From NCBI GenBank assembly GCA_025548565.1, contig JAJLPB010000002.1:1-64000 (forward strand): 64,000 nt of DNA, written 5' to 3'. A model generated the notes under the pieces. The model did no database searches. It saw nothing but the letters and a program-made list of their open reading frames with translations, and was not told the origin of the DNA. Origin of the DNA: Rugamonas sp. A1-17 (GTDB taxonomy: Bacteria; Pseudomonadota; Gammaproteobacteria; Burkholderiales; Burkholderiaceae_D). A program made the translations under genes and the position numbers. Below are positions 26,741 through 34,820 of the stretch, piece after piece (the stretch's first letter is position 1; the number at the start of each line of letters is the position of its first letter).

Positions 26741-28012
26741 TTACATTTTTCCCGTTATCGTGAACAACGGCTCCAATACCCATTCGTAAATTCGACGTCG
26801 CTCCTGCATTATATTCGCATCAACAAACATTCCAATTTGCAATTTTTTCTTTTTCCCAAAGGCGGTAATAGTCTGCGAGGGCAAATTAACAGTTATCAAA
26901 TAAAACGGCTCCGTTGAACCGTTTACCGGACTAGCTTGACTTCCAGCCAAATTCATTTCGGTGTTAGAAATAGAAACTCTAGAGACAGAGGCAACATATC
27001 CCTGTGCCTGCCCAAATTTTTGATACGCAAATGCCTGATACCTTAACAGAACTTGATCACCTTCTTTAACAAATCCGATGGCCCGACTCGGCGCATATAG
27101 CTGCGCTTGCAGTACTGCCCCATCAGGTATCAAACTCAATAATGGACGACTGCCCTCCAGAAACTGTCCGACCTCTGCAACAACCGCTGTAACGATCCCA
27201 GCCTTAGGAGCCGTGATGACTATTCTGCGTTTGGCCTCACTCTCAGCAAGTTCCTGCTCCAAAGAACCGTAGCTTCTACGTATCTGTGATAACTCATTAT
27301 TTTGTTTATACGGCTGACTATCCAATTCTTCTTGTGCAGAATCCAGATCCTTTTGAAGCGCCATTTTGTCCCGCTCCAGACCTTCGAGAGCATATCGTTG
27401 ATCTAGCAATTCCATCTGCTTTTGCTGATACTGTTGAGCAGCAACAAACCCCTGGGTCAGCAGTCCCTGATAACGCAGTACATTATCCTCCGTGAATTTA
27501 ATCTTCTCTTTTTGCAAGACAATTTGACGCACGAGAGCGCCCAGTCCCGACTTCATCCTATCAAGTCTGTTCGCTGTTGCCGCAAGATTCTTTTTCTGCA
27601 ATTCGACAGTCTTTAAAAGCTCCGCATTAACTGAGCGCTTTCGCTCCTCAATTTTTCCACTTATCAACTCTTGAACGTTTCCTTGAGATTTAGTCTGACG
27701 TTCACTGGACAAAACATATAAGATATCCCCCTTGTTTACCCACTGCCCTTCCTTGATGTTTTTTTCCAGGACGATTCCTGGCTGAGGAGGAAAAATCTTC
27801 ATCAATCCAAGATTTGAAACAAGCTGGCCAGAAACTGCGATTCTTTGAGTATAAGTGGCAAAAAACATGAAAGCCAATACCAGGCTAGCCAATAGGGTGG
27901 CAAACAAGACAAGTACGGAGGATGAAAATGGCCGGATCAGAATGATCTTGCCGAAGGATTTCGACTGCCTCGAATTTAACGCGGCAGTTCTAAACAACGG
28001 TCTTTTATCCAT
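26741..28012 (-). CDS. HlyD-family periplasmic adaptor of the peptide exporter
   Basis: A 423-residue protein with a cytoplasmic N-tail, one membrane helix (about 30-52), a barrel-sandwich half-motif (GIVLEKNIKEGQWVNKGDILYVL), a long coiled coil (about 105-255), the second lipoyl half (PKAGIVTAVVAEVGQFLEGSRPLLSLIP) and beta-barrel domains. It resembles adaptors of class II bacteriocin/microcin exporters and would link the ABC protein to an outer-membrane channel. It is separated from the precursor gene by 61 bases holding a hairpin. It shares the AT-rich composition of the island. Confidence 0.92.
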   Translation of the reverse strand: MDKRPLFRTAALNSRQSKSFGKIILIRPFSSSVLVLFATLLASLVLAFMFFATYTQRIAVSGQLVSNLGLMKIFPPQPGIVLEKNIKEGQWVNKGDILYVLSSERQTKSQGNVQELISGKIEERKRSVNAELLKTVELQKKNLAATANRLDRMKSGLGALVRQIVLQKEKIKFTEDNVLRYQGLLTQGFVAAQQYQQKQMELLDQRYALEGLERDKMALQKDLDSAQEELDSQPYKQNNELSQIRRSYGSLEQELAESEAKRRIVITAPKAGIVTAVVAEVGQFLEGSRPLLSLIPDGAVLQAQLYAPSRAIGFVKEGDQVLLRYQAFAYQKFGQAQGYVASVSRVSISNTEMNLAGSQASPVNGSTEPFYLITVNLPSQTITAFGKKKKLQIGMFVDANIMQERRRIYEWVLEPLFTITGKM

Positions 28013-28030
28013 TGAAAGCTTCTATTATAA

Positions 28031-28057
28031 ATTGGCTACCGGAAACCGATAGCCAAT
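28031..28057 (-). terminator. Hairpin between precursor peptide and exporter genes
   Basis: ATTGGCTA pairs with TAGCCAAT and CGG with CCG across an AAA loop, forming an interrupted stem of 11 base pairs. On the minus strand it follows the precursor stop (28074) by 16 bases and is followed by TTATAAT, a weak U-run. It could act as a partial terminator or processing site that keeps exporter expression below precursor expression. Confidence 0.45.
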
Positions 28058-28073
28058 CCATTACAACTTTACA

Positions 28074-28250
28074 TTACAGATTGCCCTTGATGGTGCAGCT
28101 AACTTTAGCAGGCTTACCATTCTCTTTGGTAACGGTGCACTCCCACTGAACGCCACCTGCGACTGCATCAATTTCTTCCATGCTCAGCTCGCGCAGGCTG
28201 CTTTTTTCTTGGGACTGCGAATTTTGAATTTGGTTCAAAATAAACTCCAT
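28074..28250 (-). CDS. Double-glycine leader precursor of a two-cysteine bacteriocin-like peptide
   Basis: A 58-codon gene. The leader contains LRELSMEEIDAVAGG, matching the ELS-x2-E-I/L-x3-GG pattern cut by C39 exporters such as the one two genes downstream. The predicted core is 25 residues (starts VQWEC, ends IKGNL) with Cys5 and Cys19, Trp3, four Lys and two Glu. The two Cys lie on matching CTVTK and KVSCTIK segments around an NGKPA turn, which suggests a disulfide-pinned beta hairpin. ATG at 28250 lacks a ribosome site; a TTG at 28238 has GGAG six bases upstream and gives a 54-residue form starting MNQIQ. The activity (antimicrobial or signal) is inferred, and no immunity gene is recognised. 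Confidence 0.82.
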   Translation of the reverse strand: MEFILNQIQNSQSQEKSSLRELSMEEIDAVAGGVQWECTVTKENGKPAKVSCTIKGNL

Positions 28251-28444
28251 TAAAAGTTAAAATTAAGCAGCATTAATTATGCTGCACTTGCATATTAAAC
28301 TAATCATCAAGATTGTCAATACCTTAATAACGCATTTAATACTCTGCTAGGTTTTGTCGAAACCGATTTATGACAAAACCATATTCACAAGTCCACACGG
28401 CAGAACCGTAGACCACAAAAACATCTTAACATTACACGGTTAAG
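28251..28444. promoter_or_regulatory. AT-rich leader/promoter region of the precursor gene with inverted repeats
   Basis: No gene was found in these 194 bases. Two clean inverted repeats are visible. GCAGCAT/ATGCTGC (28267-28285) is followed on the minus strand by a T-rich run just before the precursor start. A perfect 9-base repeat GGTTTTGTC/GACAAAACC (28350-28358 and 28372-28380) lies 65 bases after the disulfide-protein stop. They could end the upstream transcript, hold back the precursor, or bind a regulator. Confidence 0.45.
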
Positions 28445-29428
28445 TTAAGCCGTCTGCTGATTTTTCTCAGCCTCTTCAAGAATCCCCAACGTCATAAAAT
28501 ATAACAGCCAAATTTTATGAACGCCATAGACGACAGGTGCTAAAGGTTTTAGAGTTTGAGAGTCTAACAATAAGGCGTAGGGAAAGCCCTGGATGTTATA
28601 CTTTTCAATGAATCCAGTCGACCCTCCGGCAACATGCACCGCTTCGACCTCGGAGATATCATAATTATCTTCCAAATACAAATAGACCGTCTGTATTTTG
28701 TTTTTAAGCAGCGAAGCCAGTTTGGTGAACCTACTCTTCGACTGAATACAAACCTCGCAATCGGTTGATGCCCCCAATATAATAATTGGCAGCCCTTTCT
28801 CAGTAAGCTCACCGTAAGTTAAATCCCCCCCCTCCACCTTTTCTGCAATAACGTCGGTTTTTGACACACTGATTAACGACGGCGTTAGAACTTCAGGAGG
28901 CAAAGACGTTTTTTGCTTCTTAATTGAAATATCACGATGCTTAGTATATATCGATAGTACTGCGGCCAGCCCATATGTCATGAAGACCAGTACTTCCGCC
29001 AACCCAAGTTTCGGCCAGTACACGCCAGACGATATCGCTTTTGCGCTCTGGTATGCAAGAGATATACATCCCAGCAATAAAATAGCCGAAATACTCCACT
29101 GAGGCATAACGCCCCCCAGATTTAGACTGCCGTAACAGTTACATTTCTTAATAACCTTCCTACTGCTAAGAACCAAGTTTAGTGATGTAATCACGATTTG
29201 ACAGGATAAAAAAAACAATCCAAGAATTGTCAAGGGATATTGGCACAACACATACAGAAAGGCAACAATATATGGGAGATGCAAAGACTCAATCCACCAA
29301 GAGTTTCTTTTATATTTTTCGTTCCCATCATTCAAGGTGAGCAACGCTTCGCCACTGTGCCCGAACAGCGAAACGAATATAATAGTAGTAACAAAAATTT
29401 TACCAACCAGAAAAATGTATTGTTCCAT
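28445..29428 (-). CDS. MauE-like membrane protein fused to a thioredoxin-like domain
   Basis: A 327-residue protein. The N-terminal half (1-165) has about four to five membrane helices and a KKCNCYG motif (C96, C98), the MauE/methylamine-utilisation redox pattern. The C-terminal half (about 195-310) looks like a TlpA/thioredoxin fold with a CxxC pair (C224-C227, STDCEVCIQ) and a cis-Pro motif (GFPYALLLD). It probably moves disulfide equivalents across the inner membrane. It is immediately upstream of, and collinear with, a precursor whose mature part has exactly two Cys, so it is a candidate maturation enzyme. AT-rich like the exporter genes. It could instead be general redox machinery carried by the island. 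Confidence 0.75.
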   Translation of the reverse strand: MEQYIFLVGKIFVTTIIFVSLFGHSGEALLTLNDGNEKYKRNSWWIESLHLPYIVAFLYVLCQYPLTILGLFFLSCQIVITSLNLVLSSRKVIKKCNCYGSLNLGGVMPQWSISAILLLGCISLAYQSAKAISSGVYWPKLGLAEVLVFMTYGLAAVLSIYTKHRDISIKKQKTSLPPEVLTPSLISVSKTDVIAEKVEGGDLTYGELTEKGLPIIILGASTDCEVCIQSKSRFTKLASLLKNKIQTVYLYLEDNYDISEVEAVHVAGGSTGFIEKYNIQGFPYALLLDSQTLKPLAPVVYGVHKIWLLYFMTLGILEEAEKNQQTA

Positions 29429-29495
29429 AATGCTCAGCCATTTAACACGTGACTTTATCTTACCAGTTACATGACAAGAAATGTTGCTTTAAAAA

Positions 29496-29939
29496 TTATT
29501 TTTCCATTGTGACATTTTGATAGCTTCCGACAATTTCAATGTGATAGGAAGCCCCTAATAAGGCCACCTCGAATAGCCAGTTTTTGACGATGTGAGGTGG
29601 TACGCAGCTCGGGCATGACGAATTTCGGTGGTCGTTTCGGTCGAGTCGGTGATGCGAGGGAAATGGCGTGAACTGGCGATCTGCGGGCGGTTTAGCATGC
29701 CGTTGGCCGCTTAAAACGATGCCAGCCCGTCTTCCTTCAGAAACACCCCAAGTCAGCGGCATGGCGCCCTCTTTGACGGTGTCGGCGTCCTCGCGCTTGT
29801 TGCGCTGGACCGGGGCCTGCACCAATGAGGCATCAACGATTTGGCCGCGACAATGCGCCTTTTTTGAAGATCCACTCTTTGCGATTTTCGCTGCAGTCGA
29901 ACTTTGTCGCCCAAAAATTAACCGCGAGTCGGACACCAT
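29496..29939 (-). pseudogene. IS5-type transposase remnant
   Basis: The stretch GQIVDASLVQAPVQRNKRE resembles the first catalytic-Asp region of IS5-group DDE transposases (IVDATLV-x-VP-x-QRNTREEN). Sequence on both sides cannot be joined to the rest of such a transposase, and no complete DDE set or clear terminal inverted repeats were found. It marks the right side of the AT-rich island. The surrounding stretch 29429-30224 otherwise holds no supported gene apart from the leader of the receptor downstream. Confidence 0.5.
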
Positions 29940-29990
29940 GAATTGAGCAGCGCTTCCTTAGCACATAAGTTACGTGGCACAAGCCAAGCA

Positions 29991-30001
29991 CCGTTGAGCC
30001 G
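29991..30001. repeat. Right copy of an 11-bp direct repeat flanking the AT-rich island
   Basis: CCGTTGAGCCG in the same orientation as 24033-24043, with AAGCC ten bases upstream in both. It lies just beyond the transposase remnant. Confidence 0.3.
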
Positions 30002-30224
30002 GCAAATCAGCAACTTGCCGCGATGAGCGCCGCACAGTCCGGGCCTGGCCGCCTGATGTGTGGTAAAAAAGCGAATTTAGTAAGCAATTTATATAAATAG
30101 CACAGTTTTTCTTTTGGCAAACCCCTCTCCCTTATGTGAGACTAATACTCCCCCTGCTACTGTCATCCAGCCGCAAGGGCTTAGCCGTCAATCACGACCG
30201 TCTAAACCTTTTAGGAGCATACAT

Positions 30225-32921
30225 ATGAAGTTAAAAGAAAAACAAACAGTTCTTTCCGTCCGTCTGGCGCTGGGTGTGTTGGCGGGCGCGACCCTACTGG
30301 CAAGCACCGCCCATGCGCAAATCGCCACCAGTGGCAATAACGGCGCCGAGCCAACCAAGGTCATCATCACCGGTTCCAACATCGCCCGCATCGCCGGCGA
30401 AGGCGCGACTCCGGTGGAAATCGTCAGCCGCGTCCAGATCGACCGCAGCGGCGCCACCACCGTGGTGGAACTGCTCAGCAAACTGCCATCGATCGGCGTT
30501 CAGCTTGACGGTAACAGCAAAAGCTCCTTCGCCGGCGGCGCCGCCTCCGTCGGACTGCGCGGCCTCGACCCCAAATACACGCTGATCCTGCTCAACGGCC
30601 GCCGCCTGGCCAGCTACGGCTTTGCCGACAACGCGGAAAACAGCTTCGTCGACCTGAACACCCTGCCGCTGGCGGCACTGGAGTCGGTCGAGATCCTGCG
30701 CGACGGCGCCTCCGCCATCTACGGCTCGGACGCGGTGGCCGGCGTAATTAACTTCAAGACCCGCACCAACTACCAAGGCCTGGAAGTGGCAGGCAAGCTG
30801 GGCGCCAATGAGAAGGGAGATGGCTCGACCGGCAATATCAGCGCCACCAAGGGCTGGGGCGACATCGACCAGGACGGCTACAACGTGCTGATGTCGCTGG
30901 ACGTGCTCAAGCGCAACTCGCTGCGCGCCAGCAAGCATTCGGCGCTGGCTCCGCACGACTACACCAAATACGGCGGCACCGACAAACGGCCAACGACGGC
31001 GTTCCAGGGCTATGTGCGCGACTACGACAACGGCGAGCCAGGCTATGCCATTCCAGGCTGCCTGGGCACGGTGGGCATCGCCGACACGGGCGACCAGGTC
31101 TGCTTCACCAATCCGGAAGACATCCTGACGCCCGCCATTTCGCGGATCGGCGTCTCGACCATCATCACCAAACGCCTGGGCGGCGGCGACGAGTTGTTTG
31201 CCGAGCTGGCTTTGAACCGCAACAAGTCGAGCTATCAGCAAGGCTATCCGCGCTTCAGCAGCCAATTCCTGGCGCCGACCGACGGCACCACCAACCCCGG
31301 CGTGCTGGGCCTGCCCGGCCCGACCGATACCACCAACGGCTTCACGCCCGGCGACCGCCTGCAGGTATTCCACGATATTACCGAGGTCGGCCATCAAATG
31401 CAGACCATCACCAACACCACCGCGCGCGTGGTGGCCGGCTGGCGCGGCAAGGTACGCGGCTGGGATAGCGAGTTCGCCGTCAACCTGAACCAGAGCAAGC
31501 TGGTGGACGACACCACCAACGGCGTGCTGAAGGACGTGTCGACCGATTTGCTGGGTAAGGGCATCATGGGCACGGGCGGCTATGATCCGTTCAAGCCGGT
31601 CAATTCGCTCGGCCTGGTGCAGTCGATGATGCACACCATCCACCACACCGCCACCTCTCGCCTGGGCACGGCGGACTGGAAAATGAGCACGCCGGAGCTG
31701 TTCAAGCTGCAGGACCGTCCGGTTGGCTTCGCTTGGGGCGCGCAAGCCAGCCACGAGTCGATCAACGACGTCCCCGACGACCAAACCCTGGCGGACAACA
31801 TCGTCGACTACGGCACCACCGGCAGCGTGGCCTCGCGCAACCTGTACTCGGTCTACGGCGAACTGGCGGTGCCGCTGATGGCCAACCTGGACGCTCAAGT
31901 GGCCGCGCGCGCGGACCACTACAGCGACTTCGGCAACAGCTACAACCCCAAGCTGGCGCTGGCCTGGCGTCCGACCGACAAGATCCTGGTGCGCGGCTCG
32001 GCCACCACCTCGTTCAAGGCGCCTACCCTGCCGGAAATCGGCGCCACCACCACTGCCTACGCCACCGTGGCGGACTGGGTCCGCTGCGGTCCGCTGGGCT
32101 ACGTGGGCGCGCAGTGCTCCTACAGTCCGCGCGACTACCTCAAGGGCAATCCGGATCTGAAAGCGGAAAAGGCCAAGAACTATTCGGCGGGCATCGTGCT
32201 GCAGCCGCTGAAGGAACTGTCGATGTCGCTGGACTGGTATGGCATCGACCAGCGCGACACCATCCAGGCGCTCGATCCGCAATACGTGCTGGACCACGAA
32301 GACAGCATTCCAGGCTACGCCGCACTGATCGGTCGCGATCCACGCAATCCGGCGCTGGAAGCAACCCATCCGGGCTTGAACAAGGGCCGCATCAAGAGCA
32401 TTACCACGCCCTACAGCAACGTCGGCAAGACCAAGATCTCCGGCTTCGACCTGAGCGTGAAATACGACTTGTCGCTGGGCGCGTACGGCAAGCTGCGCTT
32501 CGACGAGGCGCTCAACCGCATGCTGAAGTTCGACCAGAGCATCACGCCTAACGACGCGCCGGTCAGCCGCCTGGACAGCATCTATCATCCACGCTGGGCC
32601 AACACGTTCAGCACCTCGTACGAGTACGGCATCCACCTGGTGACGCTGACGGCACGCACCCATGCCGACACGCTCAACATCGACGATCCGACGCACACCC
32701 AGGATCCGGCCGTCACCAACGCACGCATTCCTTCGTACACCGCCTGGGATATGAACTACAGCGTGAAGGCCAGCCCCAAGCTGACCGTGAACGTCGGCAT
32801 CAACAACGTGTTCGACAAGGCCCTGATCTACGCCAACACGCCTAACTTCAACGACCGCGTGCAGGCCCTGGACGATGCCGTTGGCCGTTATGTGTACGTG
32901 AACGCGCGTTACTCGTTCTGA
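30225..32921 (+). CDS. TonB-dependent outer-membrane receptor, probable oligosaccharide importer
   Basis: An 898-residue protein with a signal peptide (ending AHA), a VIITGSNI TonB box, a plug domain (VEIVSRVQIDRSG to INFKTR) and a 22-strand barrel ending in an aromatic residue (VNARYSF). AGGAG lies seven bases before the ATG at 30225; an upstream in-frame extension lacks a signal. The plug is typical of carbohydrate-associated receptors of Massilia/Caulobacter/Xanthomonas type, which work without a SusD partner, and none is present. It opens the xyloglucan locus, so xyloglucan fragments are the likely cargo. It lacks the shared regulatory element. Confidence 0.9.
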   Translation: MKLKEKQTVLSVRLALGVLAGATLLASTAHAQIATSGNNGAEPTKVIITGSNIARIAGEGATPVEIVSRVQIDRSGATTVVELLSKLPSIGVQLDGNSKSSFAGGAASVGLRGLDPKYTLILLNGRRLASYGFADNAENSFVDLNTLPLAALESVEILRDGASAIYGSDAVAGVINFKTRTNYQGLEVAGKLGANEKGDGSTGNISATKGWGDIDQDGYNVLMSLDVLKRNSLRASKHSALAPHDYTKYGGTDKRPTTAFQGYVRDYDNGEPGYAIPGCLGTVGIADTGDQVCFTNPEDILTPAISRIGVSTIITKRLGGGDELFAELALNRNKSSYQQGYPRFSSQFLAPTDGTTNPGVLGLPGPTDTTNGFTPGDRLQVFHDITEVGHQMQTITNTTARVVAGWRGKVRGWDSEFAVNLNQSKLVDDTTNGVLKDVSTDLLGKGIMGTGGYDPFKPVNSLGLVQSMMHTIHHTATSRLGTADWKMSTPELFKLQDRPVGFAWGAQASHESINDVPDDQTLADNIVDYGTTGSVASRNLYSVYGELAVPLMANLDAQVAARADHYSDFGNSYNPKLALAWRPTDKILVRGSATTSFKAPTLPEIGATTTAYATVADWVRCGPLGYVGAQCSYSPRDYLKGNPDLKAEKAKNYSAGIVLQPLKELSMSLDWYGIDQRDTIQALDPQYVLDHEDSIPGYAALIGRDPRNPALEATHPGLNKGRIKSITTPYSNVGKTKISGFDLSVKYDLSLGAYGKLRFDEALNRMLKFDQSITPNDAPVSRLDSIYHPRWANTFSTSYEYGIHLVTLTARTHADTLNIDDPTHTQDPAVTNARIPSYTAWDMNYSVKASPKLTVNVGINNVFDKALIYANTPNFNDRVQALDDAVGRYVYVNARYSF

Positions 32922-32937
32922 TGTAGCAAGCAGTTCC

Positions 32938-32975
32938 GCCGGACCGCGCCGCGCAACCCGCGGCGCCGGTCCGGC
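32938..32975. terminator. Bidirectional GC-rich terminator hairpin
   Basis: GCCGGACCG...GCCGCG pairs with CGCGGCGCCGGTCCGGC around a CAACC loop, a 16-pair stem with one bulge, 16 bases after the receptor stop and 25 bases before the end of the convergent lipoprotein gene. It lacks U-runs but is very stable. Confidence 0.6.
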
Positions 32976-32999
32976 ATCACCGCGGCGCGCGCATGCCGG

Positions 33000-33740
33000 C
33001 TACAACGGGCATGCGCTGTAACCGTGCTCGTCCTCGAACAGGCAGCTCCTGCGCACGTACTTGGCGTCGACCAGGTTCAGGATGCGCGTGGTCGCGCCGT
33101 CCAGCTTGGCGACGCGCTCGACCAGCACCGCCTTGCCGTCGACCTTGGCGTCCACCGCATACAGCGTCGGCGCAGCCCAGTCCGCAAAGGCCAGCTTGTA
33201 GCCCCCTTTCGGCTGCGACAGCATGACAAAATAAACCGCCCCCTGATTGGCCGACAGGTTCGTGCAATAGTAGCGGTCCGAGATGATGTAGTCCTTCACG
33301 CCATCGCCGTTCAGGTCGCGATGATCGGCCATCAGCGCCTGCCCCACCGTCTTCCTGCCGTAGCCGTGCTGCTTGTAGCAGGCGGCCTCTTCGTCCTCCC
33401 CCATCGCTTCGCGGCATGCGGACTTGTCGCCGAGCTGCGTCACCGCCAACTGCGTCGAGCAGGCATTGAGCGCGTCGCCAAGCTCCGTCCCCGTCTTCGG
33501 CCATTGCTTGAGCTGCGCCAGCAGGGCCTGCGCCACCGGCTCGGGCACATAGCCCGGTTCGCTGGACTTGACCACCCGGACCTTCTCGATATTCCGGTCG
33601 GGGCCGCTGATGGCCAGCGGCTCCAGCTTGGCGATGCGGATATCCTCGGCGGCGACCTGCGGCGTCTTGGGCGTGCAAGCGGGCAGCAGCATCGAGCTTG
33701 CCAGGCCCACGAGAATGGCGGATGTGCCGTACTGATTCAT
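33000..33740 (-). CDS. Lipoprotein of unknown function with a calcium-loop-like motif
   Basis: A 246-residue protein beginning MNQYGTSAILVGLASSMLLPAC, a signal peptide with lipobox ending at Cys22. The mature part carries DLNGDGVKDYII, an EF-hand/FG-GAP-like acidic loop, and several Cys (CSTQL, CREAM, CYKQ, RRSC, SACPL) that may form disulfides in the periplasm. I do not recognise the family. It is divergent from the acetyl-esterase/alpha-xylosidase operon, and the xyloglucan regulatory element lies between, oriented toward that operon. ATG at 33740 was chosen because it starts the signal peptide. Confidence 0.65.
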   Translation of the reverse strand: MNQYGTSAILVGLASSMLLPACTPKTPQVAAEDIRIAKLEPLAISGPDRNIEKVRVVKSSEPGYVPEPVAQALLAQLKQWPKTGTELGDALNACSTQLAVTQLGDKSACREAMGEDEEAACYKQHGYGRKTVGQALMADHRDLNGDGVKDYIISDRYYCTNLSANQGAVYFVMLSQPKGGYKLAFADWAAPTLYAVDAKVDGKAVLVERVAKLDGATTRILNLVDAKYVRRSCLFEDEHGYSACPL

Positions 33741-33798
33741 TTGATTGGTCCTGAAGTGGATGGCCGGCGCGCGCTCCGGCGGTGAAATCATACTCATG

Positions 33799-33819
33799 AT
33801 CGGTGATTTTCATAATTGC
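33799..33819 (-). promoter_or_regulatory. Xyloglucan-regulon element A (esterase/GH31 operon)
   Basis: The minus strand reads GCAATTATGAAAATCACCGA followed by T. It lies 75 bases before the esterase start. Relative to the gene it reads ...GATTTTCATAATTGC, the same orientation as all other copies. Confidence 0.7.
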
Positions 33820-33893
33820 GGTCGCACGGCGGCTCTGCAATGATGAAGCGCCCAAAATACCGGGGTCAAAAGTACAACAAAGGAGATCACATC

Positions 33894-34790
33894 ATGCGTT
33901 CATGGATATTGGCCCTGCTGCTGGTGGCCTCGGCCGGCGCCGGCGCCCAAGGCAACGTCATCACCCTCTGGCCGAACGGCTTCCCCGGCCCGCATCCGCA
34001 GCTCGGGCCGGAGCGCCTGGACGACGAACGGATCAGCAACGTCAGCGTCCCCACGCTGACCGTCTATCCCGCCTCCTACGACCGGCCGGCCCATGCCGCC
34101 GTCATCATCTGCCCCGGCGGCGGCTATGAGATCCTGTCCTTCACCCGCGAAGGCCACCAGTACGCGCAGTGGCTGTCCAACCTGGGCATCACCGCCTTCG
34201 TGCTCAAGTCGCGGCTGTCCGGCTACGGCCATCCGGCGCCGCTGCAGGACGTGCTGCGCGCGATCCGCCTGGTGCGCTCGCAGGCGGCGCAATACGGCGT
34301 GGCGCCGGACCGCATCGGCATCATGGGCAGCTCGGCCGGCGGACACCTGGCCGCCAGCGCCTCCACCCTGTACAACCTGCCGGCCGGCCGCGGCGGCGAC
34401 GCGCTCGACGCCGTCAGCGCGCGGCCCGACTTCGCGATGCTGATGTATCCGGTCATCTCGATGGAGTCGGGTGTCACGCACGCCGGCTCGCGCCGCGCCC
34501 TGCTCGGCGCCTCGCCGTCCGCCGAGCTGGTGCGGCAGATGTCGCTCGATCAGCAGGTCAACGCGCAGACCCCGCCCACGCTGCTGATGCATTCCCAGGA
34601 CGACGGCGCGGTGCCGGTCGACAACAGCATCCTGTACTTCCAGGCCCTGACCCGCGCCCATGTGCCGGCCGAGATGATGCTGTTCGAGCACGGCGGCCAC
34701 GGCATGGGCATGCGCACCGGCCAGGGCACGGCGTCCAACTGGCCGCGCCGCGCCGAAGAGTGGCTGCGCGACCGCAAACTGATTCCATAA
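33894..34790 (+). CDS. Secreted alpha/beta-hydrolase, acetyl(xylan) esterase-like
   Basis: A 298-residue protein with a signal peptide (MRSWILALLLVASAGAGAQ). The BD-FAE/acetyl-esterase pattern is clear: oxyanion segment CPGGGYE, nucleophile Ser in GSSAGGH, acid Asp in HSQDDGAVP and His in HGGHGMG. Such enzymes remove O-acetyl groups from xylan or xyloglucan side chains. AGGAG precedes the ATG. The alpha-xylosidase gene starts 31 bases later and the symporter follows, so this opens a three-gene run placed under element A. The exact acyl substrate is inferred. Confidence 0.87.
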   Translation: MRSWILALLLVASAGAGAQGNVITLWPNGFPGPHPQLGPERLDDERISNVSVPTLTVYPASYDRPAHAAVIICPGGGYEILSFTREGHQYAQWLSNLGITAFVLKSRLSGYGHPAPLQDVLRAIRLVRSQAAQYGVAPDRIGIMGSSAGGHLAASASTLYNLPAGRGGDALDAVSARPDFAMLMYPVISMESGVTHAGSRRALLGASPSAELVRQMSLDQQVNAQTPPTLLMHSQDDGAVPVDNSILYFQALTRAHVPAEMMLFEHGGHGMGMRTGQGTASNWPRRAEEWLRDRKLIP

Positions 34791-34820
34791 CCATCCATGT
34801 ACAACAATTCAGGAGACAAC

